The notes under the pieces are model-generated. The model was given only the letters and a program-made list of their open reading frames with translations, made no database searches and was not told the origin of the DNA. Below are positions 1 to 8,696 of a DNA stretch of 20,474 bases, piece by piece (positions within the stretch are counted from its first letter, which is position 1; each line of letters starts with the position of its first letter). Origin of the DNA: Clostridiales bacterium (GTDB lineage Bacteria > Bacillota > Clostridia > Lachnospirales > Lachnospiraceae); the NCBI GenBank assembly GCA_029267975.1, contig JAJUHH010000008.1:1-20474 (forward strand), read 5' to 3'. The translations under genes and the position numbers were made by a program.

Positions 1-555
1 AATGCAAAATCCCGTACCCTGGAAGAGTTAGAAAAATACGGTTTGTATGAAGACGGCAACAAGGTAACGGAAACACCTGAGATTTTATTTGCAAGACTTG
101 ACCTAAAAGAGGTTCTTGAGAAGGTGGAAGCATCCAAAGAAAATGTTGAGACCAAGGAAGAGGTAAAGGCAGACGCTGCAGAGAATAAGGAAGCTCAGAC
201 CTCTGATGTAATTGATATAGAAGCAAAGCCGGAGATAAGCTATGAGGACTTTGCAAAGCTGCAGTTCCAGGTTGGTGAGATCATTGCCTGTGAGGAAGTA
301 AAAAAATCCAAGAAGCTTCTCTGCTCCCAGGTAAGGATCGGTTCTCAGGTAAAGCAGATTGTATCCGGTATTAAGGCGCATTATAAGCCTGAGGAGATGG
401 TAGGTAAGAAGGTTATGGTAGTAGTAAACCTCAAGCCGGCTACCCTGGCAGGAATGTTATCCGAAGGTATGATTCTATGTGCGGAAGATGCTAAAGGCAA
501 TCTTTCTCTCATGGTGCCTGAGAAGCCTATGCCCTCCGGAGCAGAAATTCGGTAA
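1..555 (+). CDS. metG: Methionyl-tRNA synthetase, C-terminal part (5' end outside window)
   Basis: This is the last 184 codons of a class I methionyl-tRNA synthetase, which charges tRNA-Met in the cytoplasm. The reading frame is open from base 1, so the catalytic core lies upstream of the window. After TPEILFARLDL, which matches the end of the MetG anticodon-binding region, comes a charged Glu/Lys/Ala-rich linker (about residues 40-75). The last ~105 residues form a Trbp111-type tRNA-binding OB domain, with FAKLQFQVGEI, a KKLLCSQVRIG strand and the family motif VVVNLKPATLAGMLSEGMIL near the end. This appended domain is usual in Firmicute MetG. The gene ends in TAA, and a strong terminator follows about 200 nt later. 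Family assignment is secure; only the missing 5' end limits it. Confidence 0.96.
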   Translation, partial: NAKSRTLEELEKYGLYEDGNKVTETPEILFARLDLKEVLEKVEASKENVETKEEVKADAAENKEAQTSDVIDIEAKPEISYEDFAKLQFQVGEIIACEEVKKSKKLLCSQVRIGSQVKQIVSGIKAHYKPEEMVGKKVMVVVNLKPATLAGMLSEGMILCAEDAKGNLSLMVPEKPMPSGAEIR

Positions 556-761
556 AAGCAGATAGTAATGCGTTTGTTACAAGCAATTATGCTGTTCTAT
601 GTAGATAAGAAGCATAAAAGGCAGTAGCAGCATAAGACATAAGAAGCACAAACAGTATAATATGTATAAAGATTAAAAGTTAAAAAATTAAAAATTGTAG
701 GAACAAATAATACTAACAGTATAAAGAACCTAAGTAAAGCTATACAATCTTTATATATTAT
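556..761. other. A-rich noncoding 3' flank of metG
   Basis: No credible gene is visible here. The plus strand is strongly A-rich and C-poor, with loosely repeated words such as ATAAGA/CATAAGA (around 615-645) and runs like AAAAATTAAAAATT. It ends at the structured terminator beginning at 762, so it is probably a long 3' untranslated stretch of the metG transcript. A similar A-rich stretch with ATAAGA words precedes the terminator after the flagellar operon (8697-9016). Confidence 0.5.
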
Positions 762-862
762 AAAAAGCATCCGGTAGAATAATACTTCTCCATCAATAGA
801 CCCGGTATTGGACCAAATCTATGTACGAAGTAAGCGATTATTCTCACACTGGATGCTTTTTT
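762..862. terminator. Rod-like bidirectional terminator between metG and the DUF885 gene
   Basis: The outer stem pairs AAAAAGCATCC (762-772) with GGATGCTTTTT (851-861), giving a T-run on both strands. Further helices stack inside it: AGAATAAT (776-783) with ATTATTCT (837-844), ACTTC (784-788) with GAAGT (827-831), and ATAGA (796-800) with TCTAT (818-822). The whole forms a rod of about 100 nt, much longer than an ordinary intrinsic terminator. It lies between convergent genes and ends 8 nt before the stop codon of the minus-strand gene, so it most likely stops transcription from both sides. Confidence 0.8.
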
Positions 863-869
863 ACTCCTT

Positions 870-2648
870 TTACCTATCCTTGGATACATTACTCTGTCCG
901 GATTTTTCCGCAACCCATTGATCCATACGCCCCTCTATTATATCAAACTGGGCCGGACCAATATCCAAGAGGAATTGATGAAATTCCTTGGGAACAAAGT
1001 CACTGCCTAAGATAGCTTCTGCCCTGTTCTTTAATTCTACGATTTCCAAATAACCCACCGCATAGGGCAGGTAAATCGCCGGCTCTTCAAGCAGGGTGCT
1101 GTAGATCCGGGATGCGGTCTCGGTGCTGTCAATGAAATTCTTAATATAATCTATTGCAGTATCCTTGGTCCAGCCCTGATAATGAATACCAATGTCTGTG
1201 CGGGCGTACATGCATAGAATGACTACATTGTTGGCAGCCAGCAGATCTGCCAGATTCTTATCGATATCGGCATATTGATAGGAGTATAGCTCAACGTAGG
1301 TGGCCCAGCCCTCATCATAACCTGAGAAATCAAGTACATTTCGTATGGGAGCAGGGTTTTTACTTCTAAAGTAAACGCATTGATACATATGACCGGGATA
1401 GCCCTCATGGGCCACTGTGGTATAAATGGTAGACAAGGTACCCTCATCCGCTCCATTAATATAAATATGATTGTTTTCATAATTATCAATGGGCGGAATA
1501 AGGTACATGGCTGGGCTTAGGTAGTCGGATAAGGAATCCGGAACATATTTAATCTCGCATTTCACATTAACCGTGCTTGGAAAATCCTTGCGAATATCCT
1601 TCTTAAGATCTGACAGAATTGCCTTGGGATCAGTTAGGGGGAAGGAGGAAAATTCAGCATACTTTTCCATTAAGCGCTGGTCCTTCAGATTTAAGGCCGT
1701 CATCTGGATAATGCCGTTATCTATGGCGGACTCAAGCATATAGATAATTTCCTCCATTGATTTACCGGACCCTGTTTTGTATCTGGTTAAGCGTTCATAA
1801 TAGTCTTTTCCTTTCGGATAATAATATAAACCCGCGGCATTGGTTCCGGTGCCCTTAAGCTCACTTAAGGTACCTATGAGGAGCTGATAAGCAGGGATGA
1901 CATAATTCATGACTGCTTTGGCGTTGGACAGCTTATAATCATTCTTTTCTTTTTTATTCAGGTCATCATAGGCATCAATCTTATCATTAAAATATTCTAT
2001 CAGAAAATTATTCTCAGGATCAGCAATAAAGGCCTTACATTGGTCAATGATTCGGCTTGCCACATCATCGTTCATAAAGAGTCCGCGTGCTGATTTCTCC
2101 CGCTCAAACTGTGAGATATCCTCAAAATAGTCATAAACACAGGGCAGCAGATTCAGATATTCTTCAATATCCTTCTTGTCATAGAAGGCATATTCCGCAA
2201 GCAGGATAGGAAGCTGCGCCTGGATTCCCGTTGTGGGGCCAAGGATTTCATGGTAATAGGTATATTCCCCAAGGGATAAATCCGTCTTAAGATATTCCTC
2301 CACGATATCATAAGTAAGCTGCTGCTCTGCTGTCAGTTTATCATAATTGTACTGGGACAGGCTGCTTAAATGATTCTCGGTAATGGATAACTCCTCCTTC
2401 ATCTGATCGATGCTGAATTCTCCTAAGGTAGCCTGTATGTCTGTAATACCATAGTCCTCCGGCTTGGCTAATGAATAATTCAGGGAGAGGCTGTCTGCTA
2501 TCACCTCTTCTATAAATAAATCATTCATAAAGGCATCAAACTTATCCTGTTCCTTTGCCTCTTTATGAAAGAAAGTACAGGAGCTTAAGGATAGGCAAAG
2601 GAGAAGGGCAATCAGGCAAAAACTATGCTTTCGAATAGAAGGAATCAT
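870..2648 (-). CDS. DUF885-family lipoprotein, probable metallopeptidase
   Basis: The 592-residue protein has a lipoprotein signal peptide: a basic start, a hydrophobic stretch and a lipobox LSSC with the lipid-bearing Cys at about residue 24. It should be anchored on the outer face of the membrane. The body matches the DUF885 family, whose signature HExxPGH is seen as HEGYPGH (about 414-420), followed by DEGWATYVELY (about 445-455), which offers the usual downstream glutamate. These are the expected zinc ligands and catalytic Glu, so a peptidase or carboxypeptidase-like activity is likely, but the substrate is unknown. The start is ATG at 2648 because GGAGG sits 5 nt upstream; the frame opens 4 codons earlier at a TTG inside that ribosome site. 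The gene stands alone, with its own promoter at 2731-2759. Confidence 0.88.
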   Translation of the reverse strand: MIPSIRKHSFCLIALLLCLSLSSCTFFHKEAKEQDKFDAFMNDLFIEEVIADSLSLNYSLAKPEDYGITDIQATLGEFSIDQMKEELSITENHLSSLSQYNYDKLTAEQQLTYDIVEEYLKTDLSLGEYTYYHEILGPTTGIQAQLPILLAEYAFYDKKDIEEYLNLLPCVYDYFEDISQFEREKSARGLFMNDDVASRIIDQCKAFIADPENNFLIEYFNDKIDAYDDLNKKEKNDYKLSNAKAVMNYVIPAYQLLIGTLSELKGTGTNAAGLYYYPKGKDYYERLTRYKTGSGKSMEEIIYMLESAIDNGIIQMTALNLKDQRLMEKYAEFSSFPLTDPKAILSDLKKDIRKDFPSTVNVKCEIKYVPDSLSDYLSPAMYLIPPIDNYENNHIYINGADEGTLSTIYTTVAHEGYPGHMYQCVYFRSKNPAPIRNVLDFSGYDEGWATYVELYSYQYADIDKNLADLLAANNVVILCMYARTDIGIHYQGWTKDTAIDYIKNFIDSTETASRIYSTLLEEPAIYLPYAVGYLEIVELKNRAEAILGSDFVPKEFHQFLLDIGPAQFDIIEGRMDQWVAEKSGQSNVSKDR

Positions 2649-2730
2649 AAGAACCTCCAATGGTTTGGAAAGTTATTGTTATTTCATGTTTATTCGGATC
2701 AAGTGCCGGAAAGAAGTAAAACAGACAACT

Positions 2731-2759
2731 TTTATATTCAGGTATGAAAGTATTTGTAA
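2731..2759 (-). promoter_or_regulatory. Sigma-A-like promoter of the DUF885 lipoprotein gene
   Basis: Read on the minus strand, TTACAA (2759-2754) is followed after exactly 17 nt by TATAAA (2736-2731). Transcription would start near 2725 and give a leader of about 75 nt. It lies about 25 bp from the divergent flagellar promoter. Confidence 0.5.
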
Positions 2760-2781
2760 GGATATCTCAGCTAAGGTCAGC

Positions 2782-2808
2782 TAAGTTTTCTGACATTTTT
2801 GCCGAAAT
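2782..2808 (+). promoter_or_regulatory. Sigma-D (FliA-type) flagellar promoter
   Basis: TAAG (2782-2785), a 15-nt spacer and GCCGAAAT (2801-2808) match the sigma-D/sigma-28 consensus TAAA-N15-GCCGATAT at 10 of 12 positions with the exact spacing. It lies about 70 nt upstream of the start of the first gene of the flagellin operon, where a late flagellar promoter is expected. A 9-bp direct repeat TCAGCTAAG (2767-2775 and 2777-2785) runs into the -35 element. Confidence 0.75.
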
Positions 2809-2876
2809 ATAAGGCATAATATTGAGTGCACATTGGTGCATAGCGTGTACGACATACATAATCTTTGGAGGGTTTC

Positions 2877-5800
2877 ATGGATTACAGTGTTTTAAATAGA
2901 ACAGTGAAAGCAGAAGGAAAGGGGAAGCTCCCTCAGCTGCCTGACCTTTTGGAGCAGAATAAAAACGGCCTTGCAGGGCTGGTGAAAGGACAGCACATCA
3001 CCGGTATGGTTGTCTCCGTTGGAGATAAGGTTACCATTGATTTTGATGGTCAAAAGGTTAATGCCAACAGGGACACCCTTAAAAATGTTGTTCCCGGAGA
3101 ATATAAGACCTTTGAGGTAGTCAAGGCTTCCAGTCATGAGATCGAGTTAAGACTGTTAGAAGAAACAACTGCCCAGGTAGGCAGAATTATAAAGGCAAAT
3201 ATGATACCGGATACGGATTGGGAAGCCATTCTTGAAAAGAAACGTGAGGAGGAGAAGCAGGCCAAAAAGGAAGAGGAGATACAGGAGACCAGGGAAAAGC
3301 TGGAGAAGATCTGCAACAGAATTACGGATGAGGACTGTGAAGCCCTGGAACGGGAAGGTTATTCAGTAGAAAATATGTCTGTTCACGAGATCAATGCAGC
3401 TCTGGACAGAATGAAGGCAAATTATACAGACCCCCTGGAGGCTGCTCTGTCAGGATCAGGGAGCGCAAGCAGCAGACACAGTCAGCAAGTGCCTCCGACC
3501 GACCAGAGGGAGATCGCAAACCGGCTTCAGGAGGCTAAGCTTCCTGTGACTGCACAGAATCTGGAGCAGCTTAGTAAGGCCTTGATCCTCAGTGATGCGA
3601 TTACAAAGATCGATGATAAAACCATGAAATATCTGATCCAAAATAGTGCGCAGCCCACTGCTGAGAATATCTATAAGGCTTATTACAGTGCAGGCGCAGG
3701 GTATCAGGAGCCTCCTCTTAACCTAACCCAAGAGGAATGGAGCGCCCTTGAGGGTCAGATCCATTCTGTGATCGAAGATGCCGGTTACGACGTCAATGAA
3801 GATAATTTAAAGGAAGCCAGATGGCTCCTTGAGAATAAGCTCCCCTTAACTGCAGAAACCTTTTCCTACAAGAAGTCCATGGGAGAACTGAAAGATCATT
3901 TTGACCGTAATCAGGTGCTTAAGCGGATGGTTGATGGTATGAAGGAGGGAAAGCATCCTAAGGATGTCTCGGTGACAGACGAGAATAGCCAGGCGCACAA
4001 GAGGCTTCTGGACAAGCTTCAATCCATCAGCAGAGAAGCGGTGGATTATGCAGTGCTCCACGGAAAGGAATTAACCATTAAGGGTCTGTCCTCCATACAA
4101 GGAGAAATTGCTGTAGGAAGCATTACCTTATCAGAAGGTATCGGCGTCCCCTCCAATACGGCAAATACCATAGAAGAAGCAGCTACACAGGGGCTTCAGA
4201 CAGACATTACAGCAGACGCAGATGCTCAGGCTCCCATTGATAGAACATCAGCTTCCTATGAACAGTTAAAAGCACACAGACAGCTGGAGGAAATCCGCCT
4301 GAAGATGACTTTGGAAGCAGCACAGAGACTGGAGAAAAAGGGAATCGCTGTAGAAACCCAGAAACTTGAGAAGCTGGTTGAGGAGCTGCGCAAGTTGGAG
4401 GATTGTTATTATCAGAATTTCCTTCGTGAAGCAGATATGCAAGAGGATGCAGAAGCCCTCCAGACCCTGAAGACCACCACACAGAGCATTGAACAATTAA
4501 AATATACCCCCAGCTACATACTTGGCTCTACCTTATCCCTAAGAGAGACACAGACAATTCCGGGGCTATTGACAGAGGGAGCCAGACTTCAGGCTGAGTT
4601 AGCCAAGGCCGGAACAGCCTACGAGACTCTGATGACCGTTCCGAATCAGGAATATGGTGATTCCATACGCAAAGCCTTTGCCCATATAGATCCTCTCTTA
4701 TCGGAACTGGGCATTGACATTTCGCCTGAGAATCAGCGTGCTGCCAGAATCCTCGGCTATAACAGCATGGAGATTACCCAGGAAAACCTTGACAGGGTGA
4801 AGGCATATGATCAGCAGGTGACTAGCTTGATTAACAACCTGCATCCGGCGGTTGCGGTGAGAATGATAAGGAATGGGATCAATCCCCTGAATACTCCCAT
4901 ACAGGAGTTAAATAAGCAAATTGATCAAATGAAGGAAGAGCAGGGCATCACTGCTGAGGAAAAATTCAGCTCCTACCTGCGAAAGCTTGAACAGCAGAAT
5001 GGAATAACAGCAGAAGAACGTAAAACATATATTGGTATCTATCGCTTATTATATCAGGTTGAAAAATCAGATGGGGCAGTACTTGGTTCTGTAATTAAGG
5101 CAGACAGAGAGGTAACCCTGTCCAGTCTGCTGACAGCAGTCCAGACTGCGGGCAAAGGGAGACTGGATGCAATCATTAATGATGAGTTTGGCCTGTTAAC
5201 AGGAATGAAGAGAAGCAAGGAGAGCATAGCAGAGCAGCTTAGCTCCTTTAGCGGCAGCAGTTCGGCTTCAGAGTACATGGAAGAACAAAGTCAAAAGGAA
5301 CACAGACTGGAGGAGCAGACAGAGTACCTGAACCGTATTCTGAAGCAAATCAGCGATGAGATATCCCCGGAGAAACTGACACTGCTGCAGCAGAAGCTGG
5401 TGCAGCAGACTGCCCTTAGCTCCGCTAGCGAGCAAGCAAAGGCAGGTGGAGATAATCAGAATGCAGGCTCTGAACTCTGGGAGAAGATCAGTCAGCTTCC
5501 TGCCGAGAAGCTCTTGCGTGAATTGCAGGACATGCAGGAGAACCCTGAGATAGACCAGGAGTATTATGCCAGAAAGGCAGAGCAGCTTCGGGAACTGAGC
5601 AAGAATTCGGAGCAGGCGATCCGCTTCCTAAAGGATTATCAGATCAGCAGTACACCCCAGTCCATCCAGCTTGCCAATCATATTTTAAGTAACGGAGAAT
5701 CACCCATAGTTAGACTCCTTAAGAGGCAAAGCGAAAATAGTAATGATTTCACAGAAAAGAACCTTAAGGAAAATGGCGAATTATCCGATAAACTTATCGA

Positions 5801-6404
5801 TAAGACTTCCATGAATGAGACTTATTCGGCTATGGAAGATAATGCAAAGGCACTTGTAGAGCAGACATGTGCTCAGGAGACCCTGGACAGCCGAAAGCTG
5901 GCAGAATTAAGAAGCATTTCTCAGCAGATAACCTTCTTAAGAAGACTGGCAGAAAAGGAATTCTACCAGATACCCATCGAGACCTCGAAGGGATATACAA
6001 CCATGAACCTGACAATCCTCAGAGGTTCAGAACATGCCGGCAAGGTAACTGCTACAATTCATTCAGAACTGCTTGGGGAGTTAAAAGCAGATTTTTCTCT
6101 CAAGGATGGGGCACTGAAGGGCTTTATCAGCAGTGATAATCAGGCAGGCCTTGACAGGGTAAAGGAAAATACGGCCCAGATCGTGCGGGCAGCAGAAGAA
6201 AATAATATTATAATCAAGCAATTGGATTTTGGTATACAGCAAAAGGATGGCAATTACCGTTATCCACATCCCGCGGATGCCACAAGCAGCAAGATGGTTG
6301 GAAATGACACAGAGCGGATTCTTTACCGAATCGCCAAAGCTCTGGTGCAGACAGTGCGGCTATCCGAGGAAACTGATACGAACGCCCAAAAAGCAGTTTC
6401 GTAA
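2877..6404 (+). CDS. Very large FliK-like flagellar protein (DUF6240-type)
   Basis: The start is ATG 2877, with GGAGGG 5 nt upstream; the product is 1175 residues. Domains by eye: (1) a small beta-rich region at about 36-94 (GQHITGMVVSVGDKVTIDF and on), resembling the N-terminal part of clostridial FliK-like proteins; (2) a Glu/Lys-rich helix at about 120-145; (3) a long helical middle with a recurring turn motif of the form T/S-x-E-N (LPVTAQNL 222, QPTAENI 259, GYDVNEDNL 303, LPLTAET 322, GIDISPENQ 612, SMEITQENL 630, GITAEE 690 and 709); (4) a C-terminal domain at about 1028-1119 (FYQIPIET, LGELKADFSLKDGALKG, then a helix) that looks like the Flg_hook domain of FliK. No signal peptide is seen, as expected for a flagellar export substrate. 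It is first in the operon, 27 nt before flagellin. I recall similar Lachnospiraceae proteins being labelled DUF6240; the hook-length role is inferred. Confidence 0.72.
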   Translation: MDYSVLNRTVKAEGKGKLPQLPDLLEQNKNGLAGLVKGQHITGMVVSVGDKVTIDFDGQKVNANRDTLKNVVPGEYKTFEVVKASSHEIELRLLEETTAQVGRIIKANMIPDTDWEAILEKKREEEKQAKKEEEIQETREKLEKICNRITDEDCEALEREGYSVENMSVHEINAALDRMKANYTDPLEAALSGSGSASSRHSQQVPPTDQREIANRLQEAKLPVTAQNLEQLSKALILSDAITKIDDKTMKYLIQNSAQPTAENIYKAYYSAGAGYQEPPLNLTQEEWSALEGQIHSVIEDAGYDVNEDNLKEARWLLENKLPLTAETFSYKKSMGELKDHFDRNQVLKRMVDGMKEGKHPKDVSVTDENSQAHKRLLDKLQSISREAVDYAVLHGKELTIKGLSSIQGEIAVGSITLSEGIGVPSNTANTIEEAATQGLQTDITADADAQAPIDRTSASYEQLKAHRQLEEIRLKMTLEAAQRLEKKGIAVETQKLEKLVEELRKLEDCYYQNFLREADMQEDAEALQTLKTTTQSIEQLKYTPSYILGSTLSLRETQTIPGLLTEGARLQAELAKAGTAYETLMTVPNQEYGDSIRKAFAHIDPLLSELGIDISPENQRAARILGYNSMEITQENLDRVKAYDQQVTSLINNLHPAVAVRMIRNGINPLNTPIQELNKQIDQMKEEQGITAEEKFSSYLRKLEQQNGITAEERKTYIGIYRLLYQVEKSDGAVLGSVIKADREVTLSSLLTAVQTAGKGRLDAIINDEFGLLTGMKRSKESIAEQLSSFSGSSSASEYMEEQSQKEHRLEEQTEYLNRILKQISDEISPEKLTLLQQKLVQQTALSSASEQAKAGGDNQNAGSELWEKISQLPAEKLLRELQDMQENPEIDQEYYARKAEQLRELSKNSEQAIRFLKDYQISSTPQSIQLANHILSNGESPIVRLLKRQSENSNDFTEKNLKENGELSDKLIDKTSMNETYSAMEDNAKALVEQTCAQETLDSRKLAELRSISQQITFLRRLAEKEFYQIPIETSKGYTTMNLTILRGSEHAGKVTATIHSELLGELKADFSLKDGALKGFISSDNQAGLDRVKENTAQIVRAAEENNIIIKQLDFGIQQKDGNYRYPHPADATSSKMVGNDTERILYRIAKALVQTVRLSEETDTNAQKAVS

Positions 6405-6431
6405 CAACAGGAAGGGAACAGGTGACAGGGA

Positions 6432-7994
6432 ATGAGAATTAACCATAATATTTCAGCATTAAAAGCCAATAATCAGCTGGCAAGGACAAATAAGCTACTG
6501 GACAGCAGCTTAGAGAAGCTGTCTTCCGGTTATCGTATTAACAGTGCCTCAGATGACGCTGCAGGTTTAGCGATTTCAGAGAAGATGAGAACACAGATCA
6601 GAGGCCTGGATCAGGGTTCCAGAAACGCCTCTGACGGTATCTCTGTAATCCAGACTGCAGAAGGTGCGCTGGTTGAAGTTGAAGCAATGCTGCAGAGAAT
6701 GAGAGAGCTGTCGGTACAGGCGGCCAACGGTACCTATACCACGGATGATCGTCTCTCCATACAGGCAGAGATCGACCAGTTGAATCAGGAGATCAGCAGA
6801 ATTTCTGAAACAACTGAGTTTAACACCATGACCCTCTTGGATGGAAATATCGATAGAAAATCCTTCTCCAACGATAGTCATGTGAAGCTGGTTTCTTTAT
6901 CAGATACGGTTAATATTGGTCAATATGATGTTAAGATCACCAGGGATGCAAGGCAGGCGGTGCTGGTGGGTAACGATACTACCTTTACAGCTGGTGCTAG
7001 TATTACTGCCGACCAAGCAGGGACCATTAATATAAATGGCGAAACCGTTGAGGTCAAAGTCGGCGATAGCATAGAGGATGTGTTTGAGAAAATCAGGGAT
7101 ACCTGCGATAATGTAGGAATCAGTTTATATGCTACGAACAACTTGGATAATACTGTAGGACCGGCGGAAACAGCCGGCTATGTAACGAAGAAGTTAAGTC
7201 CTGGAGATAATCTTCTCTTTGTATCAAAAGCATATGGTTCCAGTGAGAAAGTGGAAGTTTATTGCGATAATGAAAATTTATGCAAGTTATTTGGTCTTAC
7301 GACTGCCGGCGCAAGTGCAAAAGGAATTGATGCCATGGCAGATATTATACCACACTCAACGACTCCGCCTGTTTCAGATTCACAGTTTACTGAAACTGCT
7401 ACCGTTTCTATCAGTGGTAATAAAGTGACAGTATCTGACCGGAATGATTTTAAGATGATGTTTCAGGTGGCAACCGGAACAGCTGGGACAACCTTTACTG
7501 ATAAAACGATACCGGCATTTGATACTGCTCCGGCTGATGTTGATGAGCCTGATCCTAGTACTACAGCTGGTACCATCAGCGTCCATGTCCTTGATGCAGG
7601 CCCAATGGATCTGCAGATTGGCGCCAACGAGGGACAGACCATGGCCGTTAGAATACCTAAGGTAAATCCGGAAACGCTGGGGATCGATCAGGTGAACATT
7701 GCTACGGCAGAGGGGGCACAGAAGGCTATTACCTTACTGGATAATGCCGTCAATATGGTATCTTCTATTCGCTCCAAGCTGGGTGCATACCAGAACCGTC
7801 TGGAACACTCCATTGCTAACCTGGATACCACCTCTGAGAATTTGACCGAGTCCCTGTCGCGGATTGAAGATGTGGATATGGCTGCAGAGATGGCTAACTA
7901 TACCCAGAAGAATGTATTGGCACAGGCAGGTACCTCGATGCTGGCACAGGCAAACCAGAGACCTCAGATGATTCTGTCGCTTCTTCAGCAATAA
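6432..7994 (+). CDS. fliC: Flagellin
   Basis: This 520-residue protein is the flagellar filament subunit, exported unfolded through the flagellar type III apparatus. The N-terminal D0/D1 region is textbook (MRINHNISALKANNQL, SGYRINSASDDAAGLAISEKM), and so is the C-terminal end (RIEDVDMAAEMANYTQKNVL, then LAQANQRP to the last residue). The variable middle (about 150-400) contains one Flagellin_IN-type hook motif (TININGETVEVKVGDSIEDV at about 198-217). Three cysteines (225, 278, 284) lie in the variable part, which is uncommon in flagellins. The start is ATG 6432, behind the purine-rich GGAAGGGAACAGGTGACAGG. Only 27 nt separate it from the FliK-like gene, and no promoter is evident between them, so it is probably transcribed from the sigma-D promoter at 2782. 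fliS follows directly. Confidence 0.97.
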   Translation: MRINHNISALKANNQLARTNKLLDSSLEKLSSGYRINSASDDAAGLAISEKMRTQIRGLDQGSRNASDGISVIQTAEGALVEVEAMLQRMRELSVQAANGTYTTDDRLSIQAEIDQLNQEISRISETTEFNTMTLLDGNIDRKSFSNDSHVKLVSLSDTVNIGQYDVKITRDARQAVLVGNDTTFTAGASITADQAGTININGETVEVKVGDSIEDVFEKIRDTCDNVGISLYATNNLDNTVGPAETAGYVTKKLSPGDNLLFVSKAYGSSEKVEVYCDNENLCKLFGLTTAGASAKGIDAMADIIPHSTTPPVSDSQFTETATVSISGNKVTVSDRNDFKMMFQVATGTAGTTFTDKTIPAFDTAPADVDEPDPSTTAGTISVHVLDAGPMDLQIGANEGQTMAVRIPKVNPETLGIDQVNIATAEGAQKAITLLDNAVNMVSSIRSKLGAYQNRLEHSIANLDTTSENLTESLSRIEDVDMAAEMANYTQKNVLAQAGTSMLAQANQRPQMILSLLQQ

Positions 7995-8019
7995 TATAGA
8001 TTTTGGGAGATAAGACAAT

Positions 8020-8499
8020 ATGAAAAGGGAAGCAATTAAAGCATTTACTGCCAGAGTGACCCAGGCCTCAAGAAGTGAGCTGACAGTCATCCTATATGAA
8101 ATGATACTGACTGAGATAGAAGAAGCAAGGGAAGCGTATGAAGCCGGTAATTTGGCTGCCTTTGATAAGGAGCTGAAACTGGCGCAGAGATATGTGACTG
8201 AGCTGCAGGCTACCCTGGATTTCCATTATGTTATCTCCTATGACTTAATGAGCCTCTATCTTTATGTAAACAGACAGATTATCAGTGCAATCATACGGAG
8301 AAATCCGGTGCCCTTAGATGGTGCCCAAAGGGTGATGAGCAGTCTCCTGATTGGCTTTGAGGGTGTTAGTAAGCTTGATAAGAGCGGCCCTGTCATGAGC
8401 AATACCCAACAGCTCTATGCGGGCTTAACCTATGGTAAGGGTCATCTGAACGAGACCTACATAGATCCGGGCAATCAGAACCGTGGGTTCATCGCATGA
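8020..8499 (+). CDS. fliS: Flagellin export chaperone FliS
   Basis: FliS binds the C-terminal helices of flagellin in the cytoplasm and keeps subunits from polymerising before export. The 159-residue product has the family pattern ASRSELTVILYEMILTEIEEA (residues 16-36), a second helix with QRYVTELQATLDF, and a third with DLMSLYLYVNRQIISA. It is about 25 residues longer than typical FliS because of a polar C-terminal tail (from about residue 125) with no recognisable motif. The start is ATG 8020 behind GGGAG. It lies 25 nt after flagellin, consistent with co-expression of chaperone and cargo. The usual partner fliD is not in the window. Confidence 0.88.
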   Translation: MKREAIKAFTARVTQASRSELTVILYEMILTEIEEAREAYEAGNLAAFDKELKLAQRYVTELQATLDFHYVISYDLMSLYLYVNRQIISAIIRRNPVPLDGAQRVMSSLLIGFEGVSKLDKSGPVMSNTQQLYAGLTYGKGHLNETYIDPGNQNRGFIA

Positions 8500-8696
8500 A
8501 TTATGTCTTAGGCCTATTACTCAGGTTATAACTGGTATGTAAATGATACATTTAATATAGATTCAGTAATTGCAATTGCAATATGCCGCACAATGGTCCT
8601 GGATCTTTGGATATCGGGATAAGATCTTTCATTCGTTTCATGACAGCGGAAACCATATTCTTTGGAATAGACAATTTTCTGCTGTTTCATGATAAA
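8500..8696. other. Noncoding region after fliS with a palindrome and nested hairpin
   Basis: No gene is visible. The stretch holds a perfect 14-bp palindrome ATTGCAATTGCAAT (8569-8582). It also holds an imperfect nested hairpin near 8637-8694: TCATGA and CAGCGGAAA on the left face TTTTCTGCTG and TCATGA on the right, with a small ATTC/GAAT hairpin at the centre. Neither is followed by a T-run, so they do not look like terminators. They may belong to the 3' end of the flagellin transcript or be a protein-binding site. Confidence 0.4.

Noticed and set aside
821..1015. A 64-codon plus-strand frame starting inside the metG terminator
   Set aside because: It overlaps the end of the DUF885 gene on the other strand, has no ribosome site and no recognisable content.
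6404..6432. A separate sigma-D promoter directly before flagellin
   Set aside because: The gap is only 27 nt, and no GCCGATA-type box was seen in the preceding ~130 nt.
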